Assembly: GCA_017506865.1 (NCBI GenBank)
Contig: JAFCMP010000536.1
Coordinates: forward strand, 62,001-126,000
DNA: 64,000 nt
Reading direction: 5' to 3'
DNA from: Tribonema minus
Lineage: Eukaryota > Sar > Xanthophyceae > Tribonematales > Tribonemataceae
The translations under genes and the position numbers were made by a program. Each line of letters begins with the position of its first letter. Positions within the stretch are counted from its first letter, which is position 1. Below the pieces are notes generated by a model. It searched no databases. It was given only the letters and a program-made list of their open reading frames with translations, and was not told the DNA's origin. Shown in pieces: positions 23,601-34,619 of the stretch.

Positions 23601-26600
23601 GGTTAGGGCTGCCTAACTAGCTGCCCAAGTGGGTTGAAAAGTAAGGGTTAGGGTTAAGGTTTGAGTTCCTGATTGTACACTCCACATTCACAGCAGGGTC
23701 AAAATTAGGGTTTGGGTTAGGGCTGACCAGCTACCATTTCTCTCACCGAACGGTCGCTCTCCGCACTGAAAGCTGAGTCAGAGTCAGGGCTGGGGGTGAT
23801 AAACAGTCCATTTTGTTGGGGCTAGGGGGGGCTTCACTGAACAGGGGCTACGCATCAGGGTAGGGGCAGATGTGCCAAGTAGGTAGGATTGGTAAAATCA
23901 CCCAGTTCAGTGAGCACATGTGTGCATTTGGGGCATCAGATTCATGTCAGATGTTCCAGGGAAAGATATACTTGGGAAGTATAGGTACAAATGTAAGTAA
24001 TGAGCAGCTTGACTGCACAGCAATTCTTGTGTTTTAAAACAAGTGCATACACATGCACACTCACAGCAACCAGGTGTAGCTCCTCTGCTGCAAAATGGCT
24101 GCAGTCATGTCTATGCATGGGATGAGGAAATGTAGCCTGTACAAAGACAAGTACTCAGTACAAACACAGTACAGCCACCGGGCACCTGCTTCGGCTCCCA
24201 TGTTGTTGTCTCGTTGAATGCGCTGTGGTGGATGCCGACAAATTTTGTGTGCTGGTTTTCCCATCAGACCTCGCAGATACTCACTACTGTTTGTGCATTG
24301 GGGGTGCTAGGGTTTGGCCATTACCGAACCCTAACCCTTATTCTAACACTACCCTCTCTCACATGGGCTGGGAGAGGGCGAGGGTGGGGTGCACCTCTGA
24401 ATAGGGTTAGGGTTAGGATTGGGAACAGACTCTCATGCTGCATGCAATCTGCAACCTGCAGCTGGCTGTCATCGTACAAGTGTTCATGACTTGAAGGAGG
24501 CAAGACCAATACGTCAACAAATTTGTTATGAAAAACGAAACAAAAGATCGTTGAGCTCTAGGTGACAAGGGATGGTTAGCCGCAAGTGCCTTCCACCAAT
24601 GACCGTGGTCGCCGCTGCTGCAGTCATTGGCCACGAGTCAAACAAATTTGTTATAATGCATCGCCAAGTTTGCCTCTATCGCAGGGGCGAGCTCCATGTA
24701 TGCACTTCCACATGTGTGATACCTACATACCCAGAGCAGCAGAACCAAATGACATTTGTGTGCATGTAGCTTTTACATCGTCCAGCACGCGCGTGCATGC
24801 ATGATGATCGTGTCACAACATGAGTGGTTCTGAGTGCTTTTGCAACCAACCCTGCATCTGACCTCGTCAAGAAGATCACCAGATCTGCTCGAGGAATGAT
24901 CCTCTGAGCCAGGCGCTCGTGCTTCACAATGACAGCGTTGGTTCCGGGAGTGTCAACGAGAGCCACCTGCACCCATCAGCACAGTGAGGACAGCAACATT
25001 AACTTCAACAGTGACTAAACCTCAATATGGGATGTGATACGCCAACTTAGTTTGGCCTACAAAAAGAGAGCACCAACGAGGCCGATGATTGTCACGCGTG
25101 GCAAAGTCGCAAAGCGTTACATGGTGCAAGATTAAGCAGTGTGAGCAACAGTTATCTGTGTCAGCCATTGCTGCATGCGGCAATGCTATGAATTTCATAC
25201 TTGCCTGGCCCCACTCAGCATGCATCATCGCAATGATGGTGTTCAGGGCATCCCATACATGAAGTGACTGAGTGAAGGGAAGTGAACACTGGCGTACACT
25301 GTCGTGCGCTGGCTTATCCCTTGGAAAGCTCGGTGGCCATGATGGTGTTTGCGCGAGTGTAGCGTTCATTTGAAAAGCAATGCATCAGCTGCGTTCAAAC
25401 CATGTACTTCAGGGAGTGCTACAAATGGAGGTGCCAGAGACGTTCAATGCCATAAATGCAGCACCGCTGCTTCAGCACGCAATGTACGGCTGCGTGCAGG
25501 GCGAGATTTCAAAGGCAGGGACACCTTCACTCACAGCCTCCAGTAAAAGGGTGGAAAGTCCTTTGATCAACACAGTACACACGTGTACAGGTAGGTTCGC
25601 ACCAGCAACTTCAACAACAACTTCCACTGGGCTGCAGCGTGTTGACCAACCTGATCTGACTCTATTGCAACGCAACGTAACCATCACTGCACCGGCAGCC
25701 GAAACAAGGCTGCGAGGTGATTGATGATGCTACTTCAACTGCAGATAGCCTGATACATACCTCTTCAAGCCAGTCCACCGGCACACGTATCTCCTCTACA
25801 TCGTCCACAGGCTTATTGTCAACAGGGTCGATGAAAGTTGCTCGTGTCACCCCCTCGCCTGTCCCCCTCCTGAGAATGTTGATTTTGGCAGTTGTTGGCA
25901 GCACTCCCTCTGGTACGTATCGCTTGCCAAGCATCGCATTGACTGCACACAAAGACACACAGCAGATACAAACGCATGCAAATGTCAACACGGGGTGAGC
26001 GCGTTGACTTGGCATGCAGTGATAGGCGCGTATGGGGCATGCAAGTGTGGCGCTTGTGAGTCCCACATGCGTAGAAAAGCGTTACGAATTTGTGTAACTG
26101 CCACCATCCACTGCATCACGGACACTGCAAGACCTCAAGACAGCGCATGCAGGCGCCAGCGCATGGCATGCACACCAGGTCATCTGCACAAGCAAGCATG
26201 TCCATGTTGCCTCTTACTGATATAACCCTCATGATCACATGCGCAAGCGTACACACATACAATGCACAGCACACGATATCCACAGTGACAGCCCTGCACC
26301 GCCTTCGCCATGCACAGCCAGTCGAAGTGGTAAATGACGGAGAGCATTGTATGGATGTCGGTGAATGATATGTGATTGATGCTCAGCAGTGCCATTGAGC
26401 AGTGCTCAATGGCACAAGGCTGAGCGCTTCTCCCTTGCCTTGTACACTTATACAATGCTGAGTGACACATATATGCGTACGGTGTTTGATGAGCAAAGCG
26501 ACATACTCCTGGAATGTGTGTTGTGTACAGTGCACACATACATACCCATGCCTACACATGCTCCTGATTGCGATCAGGGAGAAAACCGCGACAGCACGAT

Positions 26601-27989
26601 AGTCACAAACGGCTGGCCATGCCGCAGCGAGGCGCACACTGCTAATTCAGTGCTGAACAATGCGTAGCAGAGGGACAATACTTCCAACTTTGAGTGCTGG
26701 GTGCTGTACTCAGCAGTAGTCAACTACAACTTTGAAGTTACGGGTGCTGTGCGTATGCATGTGATGCACGTCTTCTTGGGCGTGACCCTCAATCTGCCTC
26801 CCTACCAGTCCACACGTTACCTATGCCTGCACTAGTGCTGCTTTGTTGCAAGGCAATAACAAGTGCATGTGCGGTGCAGCGCAGGCAACAATGCTGCCGA
26901 AGATGCCAACAATCAACGGAGAGCCACTCACTGAAGGTAGACTTCCCAGCATTGAACTCCCCCACCACGCAGAGCATAAAGCTGCTGTCCGTCTGTGCTA
27001 TAGTCTGCAACGATGAAGCAGCATTGCAAGGCGTTTACGGTGAGGTGCCGTATGCTAACAGCTCCTAGTGTGTGCACATGCCCATCAAAGTGCCGATTGC
27101 ACCAAATGAGTTGCAATTGCTGCAAATGAGGTGTGTACTGACACTGTGCCAGAAACTATGAATGCCCAACTACTTCTCAATCATGTCCAAAAGATACAAA
27201 AGAAATTGGGTGGTCTGTGTTTTTAAACACTCGGTGCTCATGCTGCTGCGCTCAACATGCGCGACCAACATTATTTGCTGCAAATCACTCAGATGCGCGT
27301 TCGCTACCTATTGCATCGCAGGTATGAAAACATTGCCTAGAGTTTGCCTCTACATCTGGCGCCTGACAACACACAGTGCTAGCACAGGTGATAACCTTTA
27401 GGTACCCTACATACCTCTGAGAGTATGGCAAGGTCATCCCCGTCCGGTTTCAGGTCAGAGAGCAGCTTGTGCAAATGCAGCAGCAACCTCCGCTCCCGTG
27501 ACAGCAGGTCCTTTTGTGGCTCCTGACTCAGAGCACGGGTGCAGAAAAGCCATACACATGCTCAAATGCAACAACAGCGACTTGATCTGCATCAGGAAGC
27601 AGAAAGCGTTTATTGCTCCTTTCAGATTGTGACAGCCGTTTTAGCTGCCGTTCACGCGCAACGAAAGCAAAAGTAGAAGGCAATTCATTGCCGGTGCTGC
27701 GTTGCATCTTATAAGGTCAACACCAACGTCAAATACATCCTGCGGACGCCAAGGATTGCACGAACGCGGCACACGGACTTACAGTAAGTAGGCTCCCCAA
27801 ATCCTTGCTGCCAGCAGCTGCTGCTGCCCCCGACAGCCTCCTGCTGCAACCTATGCTAGCTGAATGGCCCGTTTGCATCAGCGGTCCCTGTTGCCACCCA
27901 TAAACGCCGCATCTGCGAGGCGCCTGTGCAGCAAATGGCTGTGTTCTGTATGCAGTCCTGCTACATCTCCACAGAGATCGAATCATCAT
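11655..27989 (-). CDS. FZL: FZL/bacterial-dynamin-like membrane-remodelling GTPase
   Basis: Sixteen exons, all in phase, in coding order: 27989-27783, 27522-27415, 27004-26932, 25942-25761, 24966-24863, 23417-23351, 22270-22121, 21480-21403, 20562-20443, 18773-18691, 17867-17627, 16214-16081, 15314-15283, 13218-13099, 12758-12644, 11811-11655; 656 aa. GTPase motifs: P-loop GEFNAGKST (about 120-128), switch I LPTTAKINIL, DTPG (about 195), SAERPFSESERLFL, and NKLD (about 253). Then come EEYMVRVLSREERVRSKLLSP, helical stalk, a hydrophobic membrane-insertion segment (about 527-575, ending LVWLPVQRRRAKAAF) and the C-terminal GIAPYARFVRTE. This order matches plant FZL and cyanobacterial BDLP, which remodel organelle or bacterial membranes. 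Plant FZL's extra N-terminal thiamine-phosphate-synthase-like domain is absent. The N-terminus is a Arg/Ser/Ala-rich presequence. Introns are very large and repeat-filled. Confidence 0.9.
14189..14515. repeat. 162-bp direct tandem duplication in an FZL intron
   Basis: Two copies starting at 14189 and 14351 share ACGCGTGTGTCCTATCCACT at the start, CAATCGACTGGTACTGTCAGG in the middle and an AAGAAAAACCTTC segment near the end. A frame stays open through both copies, but changes between them are mostly amino-acid altering, so it is not taken as a gene. Confidence 0.8.
15680..15717 (+). mobile_element. Micro-insertion of a LINE-like 3' tail with target-site duplication
   Basis: A 20-bp segment (15689-15708, ending AATTAATAAAA) matches the 3' end of the retroelement at 41791. 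It is bounded by AAGTACATG on both sides (15680-15688 and 15709-15717). This looks like an extremely 5'-truncated retrotransposition inside an FZL intron. Confidence 0.55.
16214..16268. repeat. TTAGGG repeats forming a 3' splice site
   Basis: A run of TTAGGG-like units abuts FZL exon 16214-16081. On the minus strand it reads (CCCTAA)n CCTAG|GTGGGC, so the repeat itself supplies the pyrimidine tract and the TAG acceptor. A second cluster lies at 16376-16408. Confidence 0.8.
16960..17626 (-). repeat. Array of decayed copies of an FZL exon end plus donor
   Basis: The 3' end of the exon ending at 17627 (minus-strand sense CAGAGCATGGCAGTGCTCGA, then CTTT|GTGAGT) recurs about six times in the following intron. 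Copies lie near 16972, 17057, 17150, 17232, 17339 and 17420. Most copies keep a GTGAGT donor-like site and are followed by TTAGGG-derived sequence. The copy beginning near 17420 also includes an upstream exon segment (GACATGCC, GCGCGTTGACGC, GTCGTGGCGGACATG). Confidence 0.85.
17872..17994 (-). mobile_element. SINE-like repeat copy 1
   Basis: One of six related segments sharing GAGCTCTAGGTGACAAGG and CACCGTGGTCGCCGCTGCTG. It lies immediately upstream (gene sense) of FZL exon 17867-17627. Its conserved 3' end (minus-strand TCTTCTGATTCGCTTCTACG) forms the pyrimidine tract of that exon's CAG acceptor. Confidence 0.75.
19931..19986. repeat. Degenerate CCCTAA/TTAGGG cluster in an FZL intron
   Basis: Repeated CCCTAA, CTCTAG and CCCTGA units on the plus strand, opposite in orientation to most clusters in the same gene. 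Confidence 0.8.
20108..20175. repeat. Imperfect inverted repeat (hairpin) in an FZL intron
   Basis: The left arm (TTTAGCCTCA..CACCCTTATAGCACCCCA) pairs with the right arm (TGGGGCACAAGGGTGAGGCTAAA). A related TTTAGCC palindromic segment lies at about 19735-19775. Confidence 0.6.
21120..21402 (-). repeat. Short tandem array seeded on an FZL donor site
   Basis: Units of roughly 25-40 bp containing GAGCATCACCA(C/G)CACA fill the start of the intron after the exon ending at 21403. In gene sense each unit repeats GTGATGCTC, which is the intron's own first nine bases (GAG|GTGATGCTCA). Confidence 0.8.
21620..22120 (-). repeat. Array containing copies of an FZL exon end and donor
   Basis: Repeats share GTTGGCCAGCATACATACAT, GTGCGAGCATACA and AGTATAGTA. 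Copies of the exon end at 22121 (plus strand ACCTTGGCGCTGAG) recur near 22030, and in altered form near 21624. The array occupies the first 500 bases of the intron. Confidence 0.85.
23430..23720. repeat. Dispersed TTAGGG-like motifs in an FZL intron
   Basis: Scattered GGGTTAGGGTT, GGGTTAGGG and variant GGGTCAGGG units lie over about 300 bases upstream (gene sense) of the exon beginning at 23417. Confidence 0.75.
24516..24654 (-). mobile_element. SINE-like repeat copy 2 with 14-bp target-site duplication
   Basis: The element body 24530-24640 is flanked on both sides by AACAAATTTGTTAT (24516-24529 and 24641-24654). It shares GAGCTCTAGGTGACAAGGG and ACCGTGGTCGCCGCTGCTGC with the other copies. 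A 14-bp direct duplication is typical of LINE-mobilised short elements. It lies in an FZL intron, in the same sense as the gene. Confidence 0.8.
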
Positions 27990-28224
27990 CGACTACAGGT
28001 GCAAAGCAATTGACTAGCGCTTCATGGCGTCGTCGGCCGTACCTGCAGCAACAAAGAGCAGAAAGTGAAAGTGGAACATCTCAACTTCAAGCGGCATGGT
28101 TCAAAAATGATTTACGTTATGGTTCAAAAATGGTTTACGCACGACGCAGTTGCTCGTGGTGAGTTGGCGCACCGCGATGGCTCAGGACCAGTGACTCATA
28201 GCGATTCAGGCATGCGCGGGAAGT
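27990..28224. promoter_or_regulatory. Short divergent promoter region, FZL / O-fucosyltransferase-like
   Basis: Only 235 bases separate the two start codons, so the promoters of both genes must share this stretch. It contains a duplicated GGTTCAAAAATGRTTTACG segment (about 28106-28139), which could be a repeated protein-binding site. Confidence 0.45.
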
Positions 28225-31200
28225 ATGCGGACCTGGCTGTTGATGCTCTCGCTGGTGCCCCTTGCGGCACTGGTTCTATACTCCAGAGGGTTTTCAAGCA
28301 GCCTGCAAACCTCGGAGTACCCCCACGCGAAGCCGACCTACGCAGCGACCACGTGCACAGAACTCACGGAAGAGTGCTGTCATGAGCAAGAACTTCAGCA
28401 GGTCGCCAAGTGAGTACTTGCGCCCAACACTTCTCGACTTATGCGTCTCATGTTTTGTGCATCGCGCAGATTGTGCAGCAGATTTTTGCGCTCAATCGGC
28501 CACTGTAACGCAGGCCCACTGCTTTTTCAGCTGATTCATTCACTTGCTACCTGCTGGTGTGGTTGGCGTAGCGGTGTTGGTGTGCGTTCACGTCCAACTG
28601 CCCCTCTGTTCGCCGAGCTCGGCGCAACGGTCTCACCCCTTGCTCCTGCTTTGTCCGCCAACACCAGATATGAGAAGTTCTTGTGGGACCACTTGGGGGA
28701 TCCGATGGTGGCGGAGCAGGATTACCTGAGGGAGCGGAGGTGAGGCATGTCGGCAAAGCAGCAATTAATAGCATGGTATGGTTTTGGTTGTGACAACACA
28801 ACAGCCACTACATGTATGCATTTTCAAGACTTGAAGCTGGACAGAGTTCAGTTGCCTAGCATCCCTTTCGTAAGCTTGAGAGGCGCATTGTGAGCTCACC
28901 ATGTAGCTAACCGCAAGCAGCGAGGCCACACAAAAGGCTATGACAAACGACAGCCGTTGGTCTGCGCATTGCATAACTGCACGGCTTCAAACGCTCTCAG
29001 CAGTGACGTGCGCGCCTCATGCCTTCAACGAAAAAACCTTAGGTACGCAGGACCTGCGAGCCATTCTGTATTACTCAATGCCGCTGCGTGAGAGGCCATC
29101 AGAACCAGGGATGAGGGTGTGGCAATACAAGGGTTAGGCAAGTTGTAGTTGGTCATGTGCTAAGATGGCAGGGCGAACCACGCATATATTTTGTCAGGCA
29201 CTTGCGTGCTGCATGCGCACTTTATTTGCCACAGGCAGAGGTGCTGGGCTTGACATATCACTGGCGCAGCAACCCAACATGTGTACATAAGCATTGCGTG
29301 TATAGACACTTGGCAAGGGCCAGCATGCTCTTGCGGTTGTGACAAGCCCGCATGCGCAGATAAGGACAACAAGACAGGTGGTTTGAGCACCAGGTTGAGC
29401 ACTGTTGGCGGTGATGGTGATTCTCCGAATGGTCACCACGTTGCTGAGCACTGCTGCTGAGGACACTGAGAAAACTTCAATACCAGGAAAACTTCAATCA
29501 CGTGCACCCCTGGTTTGCCAGCGCGCACTTGAGTAGTTTTCGCTCCACGTGCCACTAACATACGCGCAGCGCCACAGTACAGAGCCTCTTTTGCTGAACG
29601 CCCGCTGCATGCATGCGTTTTGTCCCTCCCGCCGCAGTCAGTGCATGGAGGTGAAGCGCTACATTGAGGAACGGTGCCGGAACGTTACTGAGCTCCTGGA
29701 CCCCGTGTCATGCACGCGAAAGCCCTTCTTTCGGGACAAGCGGTGGATGGACCCGGAATTTGCACACCCGCCATCGGTGTCGCCGTCGCCGGCGCTGGTG
29801 GAATCTTGCAGGAGCAGGCGCTTTCTGCTGTGGTCGCGGAACGTTCTGGACTATTACGCGGGGCACGGTCACAGAACGTGAGTACCCGTAAGGAATAAGA
29901 AATGTACGTTTTGAAGCACCAACATGAATCTTCATGATTGTGACCAAGTTGACCTGAAGTTGATGTTCACGTACTTGTTGTCGAACGCAAAGGCTGAGAG
30001 GCAACCAGGGTCCTGTGTGGCATCGGCTTGACCATGCAGTTTTCGTGAAACTGCGGGAGTGTGAGAGGTGGCATTAGCCTAGAGGTGGCAACATGCACAA
30101 GGGACACGGTGGTGTGCAGCTGAAAAGACTTGCAACGTCGTGGGCAGTTGCAAGGGCATCAGGCTTAAATGGAAACGAATCAAAAGCACGTAGAGCTTTA
30201 GGTGACAAGGGATGGTTAGCCGCAAGTGCCTCCATGTATGCGTTGGCACGCGGGACGCTGAGCCATGACACGGAGCTTGCTACACGTGCCTGCAGTCTGA
30301 TCGAGGGTTAGGGTTAGGGTCAGGGTTAGGGTCAGTTTAACCCTGTTTATACATTGCAGTAACTCTAATCCTAAGGGTTAAAGCAATCCTAAGGGTTAGA
30401 GCTAGAGTTAGGGTTAGGGTTCGCCTAACCCTAACGTAGCAGTAACTCTAACCCCAATCGTAACCCTCAGCGACGAAATTATCCGCCATGTCGTGAATTG
30501 ATGTCGCAATCTTGAGTAGCGGCAATGGCATTGTGATGCGCTGGTGTGCAACCCCCGAGATGACCGTAACTGCCATTTTACTGTACATGCACACCGAAAT
30601 GGGTAGGTAGGTACGTATCTGAGTATATGAGGTGCATAGCACCGCTCAGCGCTTGTTGCATTTATTCTGTTATTGTACCGTCTGTCATCGCCTCGGTATT
30701 CTTCGTCCTTCAGGCGCCAGTGAGGTCGAGATTGGCACGTACGCAAGGCTCATGTTTGCAGCGCCCATACCTTTTGCGTTTCTTCAGTCTGATACTGTAT
30801 GTGTGCATTGCGTCGTTATCTGTGCGCATGTGCGCACGTGTGAAAGCGTCAGTCACACTGTCACACTGTCACTGCATCTTTGCAGCCAACGGACCATTAC
30901 CTTGCACTTGCATGCGCCTGCTTAGGGTTAGGGTTAGATTTTGGATTGGGGTTAGGGCTAACCCTAACCGTAAACCTAATGCGCTCAGCTGCTGCTCATA
31001 TAAGTATACCTGTTCCCTGTGCCAAAGCATCGGCCATACTGTTGCTGCGCCCTTGCCTTCAGGTGGTCTATGAGCTGTGCTGTGTCGGAGGCCATTGCAT
31101 CAAACCGCACGCTGCTCTGGGACAACTACGCAGGGATGGACAAGTGCGTACACACATGTACATACATGCTCACTCCATAGTACATTCAATGCCATGTCAA

Positions 31201-34200
31201 GTGCTCACCAAATTAAGAGTAGTGACTTCAATGCTGACTTGTTGGAAGTACATTGATGTGTGGTACCGTGTCAGGAGCTCACCACTAAAGAGTAGTAGCT
31301 CGATTGCTAACTTCAAGAACAACAACCAAGGTTTTGCTGGCATGTGTGAGGGAACATGAAAGCCGCAAATTTCAGTTTTGTCATTACTGGTGCATAGTTT
31401 ACTTGAAGTATTGCACTATGTTGATCGGCTTCCATGCAATTGCTGTCACCGCAGAGTCCATGAGTCGTCAACAGTCATGTTAGGCATGCTCCTTGTTATA
31501 TTTTGTTTGCATCGTGATCGATTCGCACTTTGGTGCCACAAATATATGTTGGCATTCGTCACCCCTTGACTTTGGGCATCACCACTTTGAACATACTAAC
31601 TAGTCTAAATTACTGTTGCGTCCTTTGATCCCATTTTGTCAACTGATTTTGATATGCCTCGTTTGCATGTGCTGCAATGGCGCTTTCAAATAAGGGTAGG
31701 CCGGCTCTCTTGTCAGTGGCAGTCAAAACTCCATAGCTCGGCATCAACCACGTATCAATAGTGCCATTCGGTTCATTGAATGGCAGTTGAGGTGGAGGTA
31801 GCCAATCCAACCCGTATATGTATAGTGTCATGCTACAGTCGTGTGCATCAGTGTTGTTAATCCCGTGCCCCCGGGGGGGGAAGGGAGTTACCGGTAGCAA
31901 GGGAGCGACCAGGATCTGAAGGGTGCTTCCGGCACTCCCGGCTTATCCTAGTTGAAGTTATCTAGACCCTAGTTGAAGTTAGCCCAGCCCTAGTTGAAGT
32001 TTCAGCGTGTCATTTGTGGCACACGGCACTCCTACACGGCACTCTCCTCATCGATAAGCATGCTGCCACACCGCCTCACCGCCCCACACTCTCTGACAAC
32101 ACTGTCTCACAACACACGCGCCTGTGCAGTTCAACGGTGAAGTAAGATACTTCAAGTACTGTTTTTCAAAATGTAAATATAGCAGCAGCGCAGGCAGAGC
32201 ACGGGGCCACGGCTAGCGCAAAACTTCAATTACTTCATAACTAACTTCAAAGTCCTTGAGCCGGGAGTGCCGGGAGCGAGCCAGATCCCGCGGGAGCACG
32301 GGCGTGAGTGCCTCAAAGTGCCGGGATAAACAATGCCGGTGTGCATAAGCTCATTGGCACATTGTGACCCATTTACTTCAAGTCACAGCAATATAGCTGT
32401 AATTGCCACAACTTGCCAGTCACTTCAAGTCACAGTTACAGACGAAACTGCAACTTCACACACCGTCCCCACCACGCACGCCTCACCGCAGGGTGCACAC
32501 CGGCGGCGTCAGCAACGTGGAGGTGCTCATGGAGCATTGGATCAACGTCCACAAGCTCTATGACCTGCCTGCGGGGTTTCAGCTGTGGCGCGAGTTTGAG
32601 CTCGAGTGTGGTCAACCGGGGGTTTTGGATGGCAACCAGGGGCACGTCGTCGTGATGAAGAGAGACGAGCCTTTCAGCGGTGAGCACTGCTGCGAATGCA
32701 TGTTTAGGGTTAGGGTCAGGGTCTAGGTAAGGGGTAGGGTCAGGATCAGGTGGTTTAAGTAGGTTGAGCGCGGCCGCAGTATGCGGCTGTGACGCAGGAT
32801 GTATGCCTCTCGGCATTCCAGTTGAAGTGAGCATTGGATGCATTTGAGCACTGCTCGACAGATCTGGTCTGATCAGAGCATGTGACGCAAGTCACCAGCA
32901 AGGTGATACACGCCTGCATGATGGCATTGACATGTGGTCAAACCCTAGACTAGCCCTACGTGTCCGCCGCGCGTCAAATGCATATTGAAATGGTTATTGC
33001 ATGGGCCACTTTTATCTCCATGTGCCCTCAAATGAACAAGTACATGTGTTGTGATCACATGACTCATGACTTGTCACTCATGACTTGTGCCACTGTGCTG
33101 TACTTCCCGGCTGCCCACCATACCCCCTGCCTTCTTCTAAACTCAAACCAATGGTAATTTCTGTCCGTGGTGCCTGTGCAGTTCTACAGAACTACTCAGA
33201 CATCCCCCTCGTGGTCAAAGACTGGGACAGAGATTGCGGCCTCTACCTGGACAACAAGACCCCTGGCTGCATACCCCTGTATGGGTATGGCGTCTGCCAT
33301 GATCCGGATACCCCCCTGGGGCCCTATGCTCAGGACAGCTTTGAGAGGTGAGTCAATGTAGTCAAGTGATGAGTCGAGTTACTTTACGGCGAGTCACTTG
33401 CAGGCACAGGCCAGCGCTGCTTCAGTTCGATCCTATTCCAGTGTGTATGTGGAATGCATGCTGCCAAACACCCACGCCAGCTGACGCAGCTTCAACGAGC
33501 ACGGCTGTTTCACTGCTGCTGCGGGTCGCTGAGAGCATGACAAAGCTGTCAAGCGTGTCATCAGCATGCTACGAAGTGTGCGCGTCACCTGCGCTGGATG
33601 CGTTTGAGGTGCATCAGAGTGACACACCCAACAGCTTGTATGAGCCTGATGCCATGCACATACAAGTACATACCGTCTTCTTCGATATCATGGACCGGGT
33701 CCAACATTTGCAACAGTTTTTACAGCAGGACCCAACATTTGCGACAGTTTTTACAGCAGGACCGAAATCATAGGTCACCCTTTTAACTGGCCAACCCATG
33801 ATGTTGGACAGGTTGGTTTCAGTGCTTTAAATTCAGGGTTACCCACCTGCTCAGTCATGGCAGCGCTCACATGGGATGCCATCGTCAGCGCAGAAAACAT
33901 GCTCGCTGCGCCTGACCAGACTCAATGAACCCTCACCTTAAGTAACCCTAATGTTCGCCCGCTTCTCCACCGTGCCAGACCCTACCCCCCCATCCCTGAA
34001 ACCCTAACCCCCACCCTGCCTACGCACGCGCAACGCCAGGTACCTCATGTCGTGCCAAACCCTTGTCCCCCTCACCCTAAAACCCTTCCTATGCATGCGC
34101 CAACCCCAACCCTTCCTATGCATGCGCAACGCCAGGTACCTCATGTCGGCGGCGTGGGTGCAGCGCACGGCGGAGCTCATCTGGGACGCCATGACCGTGG

Positions 34201-34619
34201 CGGCGAGCGACACGGGCAACCTGGTGTGCCTGCACGTGCGCCGCGGCGACAAGATCGCGCTGCCAGAGTACTACCCCAACCTCGACGCAGAGACGCGCCC
34301 CGCCGCCATCGCCGCCAAGCTGCTGCCGCACGTGCCCGGCGGCGCCATTCTCTTCATCGCGTCGAACGAGGACGCCCCGGGGTTCTTTTCGCCGCTGCGC
34401 GAGTGGTACCGCGTGGTGACGCTCGCCGACTTTGCGTGGCTCCTGCCGCAGGAGCGCCTCATGACTTCCACGCTCGCCCTCGTGGACTACTGGCTGCTCG
34501 AGCGCCTGTGCACCAAAGTCGTGTTCACGTTCTCGGACCAGAGGCCGCGCGGCTTCCGCGGCGCCGCCGCGCGCCTCTCGCTGTCCAAGACGGCCAAGTT
34601 CGTGCCCATGGGCGCGTGA
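28225..34619 (+). CDS. O-fucosyltransferase-like type II membrane protein
   Basis: Eight exons, all in phase: 28225-28409, 28572-28739, 29638-29877, 29993-30067, 31063-31143, 32492-32679, 33182-33347, 34136-34619; 528 aa. The N-terminus (MRTWLLMLSLVPLAALVLYS) is a signal anchor, giving the type II topology usual for Golgi glycosyltransferases. Exon 3 ends near FLLWSRNVLDYYAG and exon 5 contains RTLLWDNYAGMD. Exon 8 has VCLHVRRGDKIALPEYYPNL, the LHVRRGD signature of GT-B O-fucosyltransferase-like enzymes, then AILFIASNEDAPGFFSPL, YRVVTLADF and TKVVFTFSDQRPRGF. Cysteines in exons 3, 5 and 7 suit a lumenal domain. The family transfers fucose or related sugars; donor and acceptor cannot be assigned. 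Exon 4 has a weak AAAG acceptor but fits phase on both sides. Confidence 0.75.
30171..30230 (-). mobile_element. SINE-like repeat copy 3, truncated
   Basis: Matches the conserved end of the family (GGAAACGAATCAAAAG, AGAGCTTTAGGTGACAAGGG, ATGGTTAGCCGCAAGTGCC), then stops. It is truncated at the end that varies among copies. It lies in an O-fucosyltransferase-like intron. Confidence 0.7.
30303..30455. repeat. Telomere-like repeats in both orientations
   Basis: GGGTTAGGGTTAGGG blocks alternate with CCTAACCCTAAC blocks, and two copies of CAGTAACTCTAA are present. The arrangement is roughly palindromic and could form hairpins or G-rich structures. A further cluster lies at 30924-30985. Confidence 0.85.
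33697..33769. repeat. 33-bp tandem duplication
   Basis: The unit CCAACATTTGCRACAGTTTTTACAGCAGGAC occurs twice in a row inside an O-fucosyltransferase-like intron. Confidence 0.8.
34029..34149 (+). repeat. Duplicated 3' splice site plus exon start (O-fucosyltransferase-like exon 8)
   Basis: CGCAACGCCAGGTACCTCATGTCG occurs at 34029-34052 and again at 34126-34149, 97 bp apart. The second copy is the real acceptor and exon 8 start. The spacer contains CCCTAA-derived sequence. Confidence 0.85.
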
